64,000 nucleotides of DNA from Leishmania mexicana MHOM/GT/2001/U1103 (taxonomy: Eukaryota; Euglenozoa; Kinetoplastea; Trypanosomatida; Trypanosomatidae). Below, piece after piece: positions 61,320 through 64,000 of the stretch. The notes under the pieces were generated by a model. The model did not search any database, was not told the origin of the DNA, and saw only the letters and a list, made by a program, of their open reading frames with translations. The DNA lies in assembly GCF_000234665.1 (NCBI RefSeq), contig NC_018338.1, positions 1,094,084-1,158,083 of the forward strand. The letters run 5' to 3'. How positions within the stretch are numbered: position 1 is the first letter of the stretch; each line of letters starts with the position of its first letter. The position numbers and the translations under genes are program-made.

Positions 61320-63003
61320 GACCTTTGTGCTCTGGCAAAGGAAAATAAAAAAATACCAGCATTAGCCGGCAACGTTGCACTCACTCATGCACGCCGCGAC
61401 GACACGCACACACACACACACGCTAAGACATGCTAGACAGCGTTGCTAGCACAGCAGTACAAAAGAAAACAAACCACATACTCACATTAGCGTAAAAAGA
61501 CGGCCTCACTCGAAGAGAGGACACCGCACTCGCTTCACGCAAGAAGCACTCGCTTTCAGGCGTGTGTGTCTGTGTGTATGCGCAATGTAGATATGGATGT
61601 CAAGGTCGGGAAAAGGCACATGATGTGACAGGCAGAGGAACGGCGAGTCCGAAAAAAGAGGGAATGGACAGCTCTGCGGTACTACGGGTTGCAAACAAGG
61701 AGCTGTCTTCTCACAAGGCGAGGCTGACTGAAGCGGCAGGCTCTTGGAGAACCAGAGAGCGGCTGGAAGAAAGTGCAAACCGCCCGTGGGCAGAACGTTA
61801 CACCAAGCAAACAGCAACACACGCCATGCATCAAGAGGCGCCACAGCTTCTCTCGCCCTACTGAGCAGAGGGAAAGCCTTTAGGGATATTCACTGTTTGG
61901 GACAGACCACAAGTTCTTCAGTTTTCCTCTTGTGTTTTCGAGCTGTTTTTCTTCGTGTCTTGCTGCACTTGCAAAAGACAGTGCCCCCGCCGCCGCTGCC
62001 CTTACCATCGAATGGCAACTAGCCACTCAAGATGACGAACGTCGCCACAGATGCGCGCCACGTAGACATATACATGCGGCCCTTCGAAGGACTTTGAATT
62101 TATCTTTTTCTTCAACGAGTCACTCTACAACGGGCACTGCAGTGAATATATGTAACACAGCCGCCCTTCCCCTACCTCTGCGGCGCGGCGGCTCTGTCAA
62201 GGGCACCAGTACACCCAAGCACCGTCTGGCATCGTGCAGGTTACTCTCAGTCGACTGCATGCAGCGCAGGCTCGGTCCAGGATTCCGCTAACCCCGCCGC
62301 AGCGCCGCAAAGGAAGAACATCTGTTGGCGGATGCGTGTCACTGTTGCGCTGTCGGCACAACGCCCACTGGGCTGGGCCCAAACGCGATCACAACCGCAC
62401 GTCTCTTCGGCGCCGCATCAGTCCAGAACTGCCCGTCGACACTGAGAGTCCGACAGACGTACCCGAGGGTAAGCTACAGGCTTTCGGTTCCCCCACAAAG
62501 AGTGTGAGCACTAGACCATGGATATCACACACTGAGGTGGTCAGCGTCATCAAGGGCGACAATGCACACATGGGGAGAGAAGAAAAAGCAAAAAAAAAAA
62601 CGCACACACACCTACCAGTACAAAAGCGCAACCGGTGCTGGTACCGAAGCAAGAAAAGGGAAGCAGTAGCCGCGGCGAAGTGCGCACCACTACCGAAACG
62701 CGCATATTTGCCTCCCTCCACAAGAGGAGACAACGCGCGCAGCTCGTGCTCCCTGCCGATAATCCACAAAATACAATTGACATCCCTATGAGCACATGCG
62801 CCCGCGAGAACGTGGCTCACTGGAGAGCGCGGAACAGCCCCTGCGCTATATGCGAACTGTGTGGAACGGGTGAACGCCTAGAGAGACAACACGTCAATGC
62901 GCCAAGACTTCGCTCTCCTTATCCCTCCTCCTCCTCCTCCCTCACGCACGCCGGGTGGGGTGGGCATGGCCGGGGGGCGTGCAGCCAGCAGCTCCGGATT
63001 CGG
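61320..63003. other. Intergenic spacer
   Basis: The presumed 3' UTR of the ubiquitin-activating enzyme gene and the region upstream of the degenerate gene. CA repeats lie near 61407-61421, an A run near 62589-62600 and a CCT repeat near 62924-62940. No gene is seen. Confidence 0.5.
61332..61333 (-). promoter_or_regulatory. Spliced-leader acceptor-like AG upstream of the degenerate gene
   Basis: Minus-strand TTTTTTTATTTTCCTTTGCC followed by AG, 13 bases before the ATG at 61319. It is one of the strongest acceptors in the window, although the gene below it is broken. Confidence 0.6.
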
Positions 63004-64000
63004 CTACTGCTGAATTTCAAGGCACACAGTGGCCGTCTCCACATCCACCTCGTCCACAGTGTCATCTCCGTCGTCGATAGAAACCGTCACGGAAAGGTCG
63101 CAGAACTGGAAGCGGTTCTGCCAAAACGGAGCCGGTAGCGTGCCGCCAGCCTCACTCGCCTTTTGCTGCTCAATCACCTTCATGAGAGACGCATTCGTGT
63201 TTGCGTGGCTCGAGCGGCCGTTCCACAGCATACCCTTGCCGAAACCGATCCCGTCCACCTCGTACGCGTAGTCGACACCATCGGGGAGGGTCTTGTTTAG
63301 CACAGCCTCGAGCGTCGCCGCAAACGCCTTCACCGTGGTCGCCGGCGTGACAGGGATGCGAATCATGTCGTACTTGGTGAACCCCTCCGGCACGCGGATG
63401 ATCTTCTTTTTGTACGTGTAGTCCTGCTCCGGGATGTAGGTGGCCACCACTTTGGTGAGGTTCTTGATGGGCAGATCGCGCTCAAAGAGAACGTAGTTGT
63501 TTGTGCCCACGTCCAGCATACCATTACGCAGCACCGAGACGTCCTTATTCTGCAAGACCTTGAAGAGCTCGATAAGCCCCAGGCCCGTCACGGCGGACGT
63601 TGTAGTCGCGATGGCAGGAATGATTTTTCCGGCGACAAGCTTTACTTTCATCCGATCCTGCGTCGGAATTCCGTAATTCTCGGCGCGCAGGTTGCTTGCC
63701 GCAGCGATAAAGTCGATTTGGAAGTTATCATCGTCATCTTTCTCAAACTCCAGCGCAGCCGCCTTGCTGCCCTTGCACTTGGTTGCCAGAGCGGCAACAT
63801 CCGCCAGTAGCCCTTGCAGCTCGGTCTCGGACTCCTCCATAGAAACTTGCTTGCCCTCCTGCGCATCGGCTGCCAAGTCGTCGTCGAGGTTGTCGACAGA
63901 GCCAGCCACGTACGTCGGCGTCAACAGCTTGTTCGCCTCTGCCTGAATCCACTCGTCCGTACGGTACTCCTGCATCCAGCGGTTCTTCTCATCGTTGAAG
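63004..64000 (-). CDS. UBA1: Ubiquitin-activating enzyme E1, C-terminal part (5' end beyond the window)
   Basis: The last 331 or so residues of an E1. The frame stays open through the right edge (FNDEKNRW precedes the first Met in the window), so that Met is not the start. The segment FEKDDDDNFQIDFIAAASNL, followed by LRAENYGI and KLVAGKIIPAIATTTSAVTG, is the conserved end of the E1 adenylation/catalytic-cysteine region. The final 120 residues form the ubiquitin-fold domain that recruits E2 enzymes. The catalytic cysteine and the ATP site lie outside the window. E1 activates ubiquitin with ATP and passes it to E2s. Full E1 length and conservation fit UBA1 better than the SUMO or NEDD8 E1 subunits. 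Confidence 0.92.
   Translation of the reverse strand, partial: FNDEKNRWMQEYRTDEWIQAEANKLLTPTYVAGSVDNLDDDLAADAQEGKQVSMEESETELQGLLADVAALATKCKGSKAAALEFEKDDDDNFQIDFIAAASNLRAENYGIPTQDRMKVKLVAGKIIPAIATTTSAVTGLGLIELFKVLQNKDVSVLRNGMLDVGTNNYVLFERDLPIKNLTKVVATYIPEQDYTYKKKIIRVPEGFTKYDMIRIPVTPATTVKAFAATLEAVLNKTLPDGVDYAYEVDGIGFGKGMLWNGRSSHANTNASLMKVIEQQKASEAGGTLPAPFWQNRFQFCDLSVTVSIDDGDDTVDEVDVETATVCLEIQQ

Noticed and set aside
61230..61320. A cis-intron (GGTAAC...) rescuing the degenerate gene at 60.5-61.3 kb
   Set aside because: Cis-introns are extremely rare in trypanosomatids, and a further in-frame TAG and frameshift downstream would remain.
1..64000. Strand-switch region, CRISPR array, virus or telomeric repeat
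   Set aside because: All supported genes share one strand, and no array of spaced repeats, viral gene or TTAGGG tract was seen.

Overview
This window looks like a nuclear chromosome segment of a trypanosomatid, most likely Leishmania or a close relative. Every protein gene I can support lies on the minus strand, in one continuous directional gene cluster. The genes appear intronless, have GC-rich third codon positions, and are separated by 0.5-3 kb spacers rich in homopolymers, CA/GT repeats and polypyrimidine tracts. Several starts are preceded on the minus strand by a polypyrimidine tract and an AG, the signature of spliced-leader trans-splicing. There is no bacterial-type operon signal, CRISPR array, tRNA or rRNA that I can defend. 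From memory, the glyoxalase I / PAF-acetylhydrolase pair recalls the GLO1 neighbourhood of Leishmania chromosome 35; this was not checked.

Layout (minus-strand transcription runs from high to low coordinates). A ubiquitin-activating enzyme E1 enters at the right edge (63.0-64.0 kb). Then come a degenerate gene (60.5-61.3), a DWNN/zinc-knuckle/RING protein of the RBBP6 family, an NDUFA12-like mitochondrial protein, isoprenylcysteine methyltransferase, a PAF-acetylhydrolase-type lipase, trypanothione-type glyoxalase I followed by a decayed glyoxalase copy, an AlkB-like protein lacking the iron ligands, a mitochondrial DEDD exonuclease with four zinc knuckles, a mitochondrial DnaJ, a broken gene region around a gap (35.9-37.1), a TPR protein, a DENN-domain protein, a large PPR protein, the tRNA wybutosine enzyme TYW4 (methyltransferase + Kelch + JmjC), dolichol kinase, a coiled-coil protein of unknown function, a 5 kb gene-poor stretch with another degenerate gene and a dispersed repeat, a Tctex-type dynein light chain, a protein resembling the regulatory module of some adenylate cyclases, and a SpoU-family RNA methyltransferase.

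The genes are functionally mixed, as is usual for trypanosomatid polycistronic units: RNA modification and processing, the mitochondrion, lipid/prenyl/dolichol metabolism, methylglyoxal detoxification, trafficking and ubiquitin. Shared transcription here implies no shared pathway.

Most notable: (i) a cyclase-like protein with a DUF5939-like region and a degenerate cyclase fold; (ii) a glyoxalase I pseudogene about 2.2 kb downstream of the intact gene, with copies of a dispersed repeat on both sides of the intact gene; (iii) an AlkB-like pseudoenzyme with a membrane anchor; (iv) at least three further decayed minus-strand genes not visible as single open frames; (v) an apparent false duplication of about 0.5 kb either side of an assembly gap inside the cyclase-like gene. 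Three runs of N (100, 100 and 49 bases) mark assembly gaps. Start codons were chosen as the first plausible ATG, using splice-acceptor position where visible.
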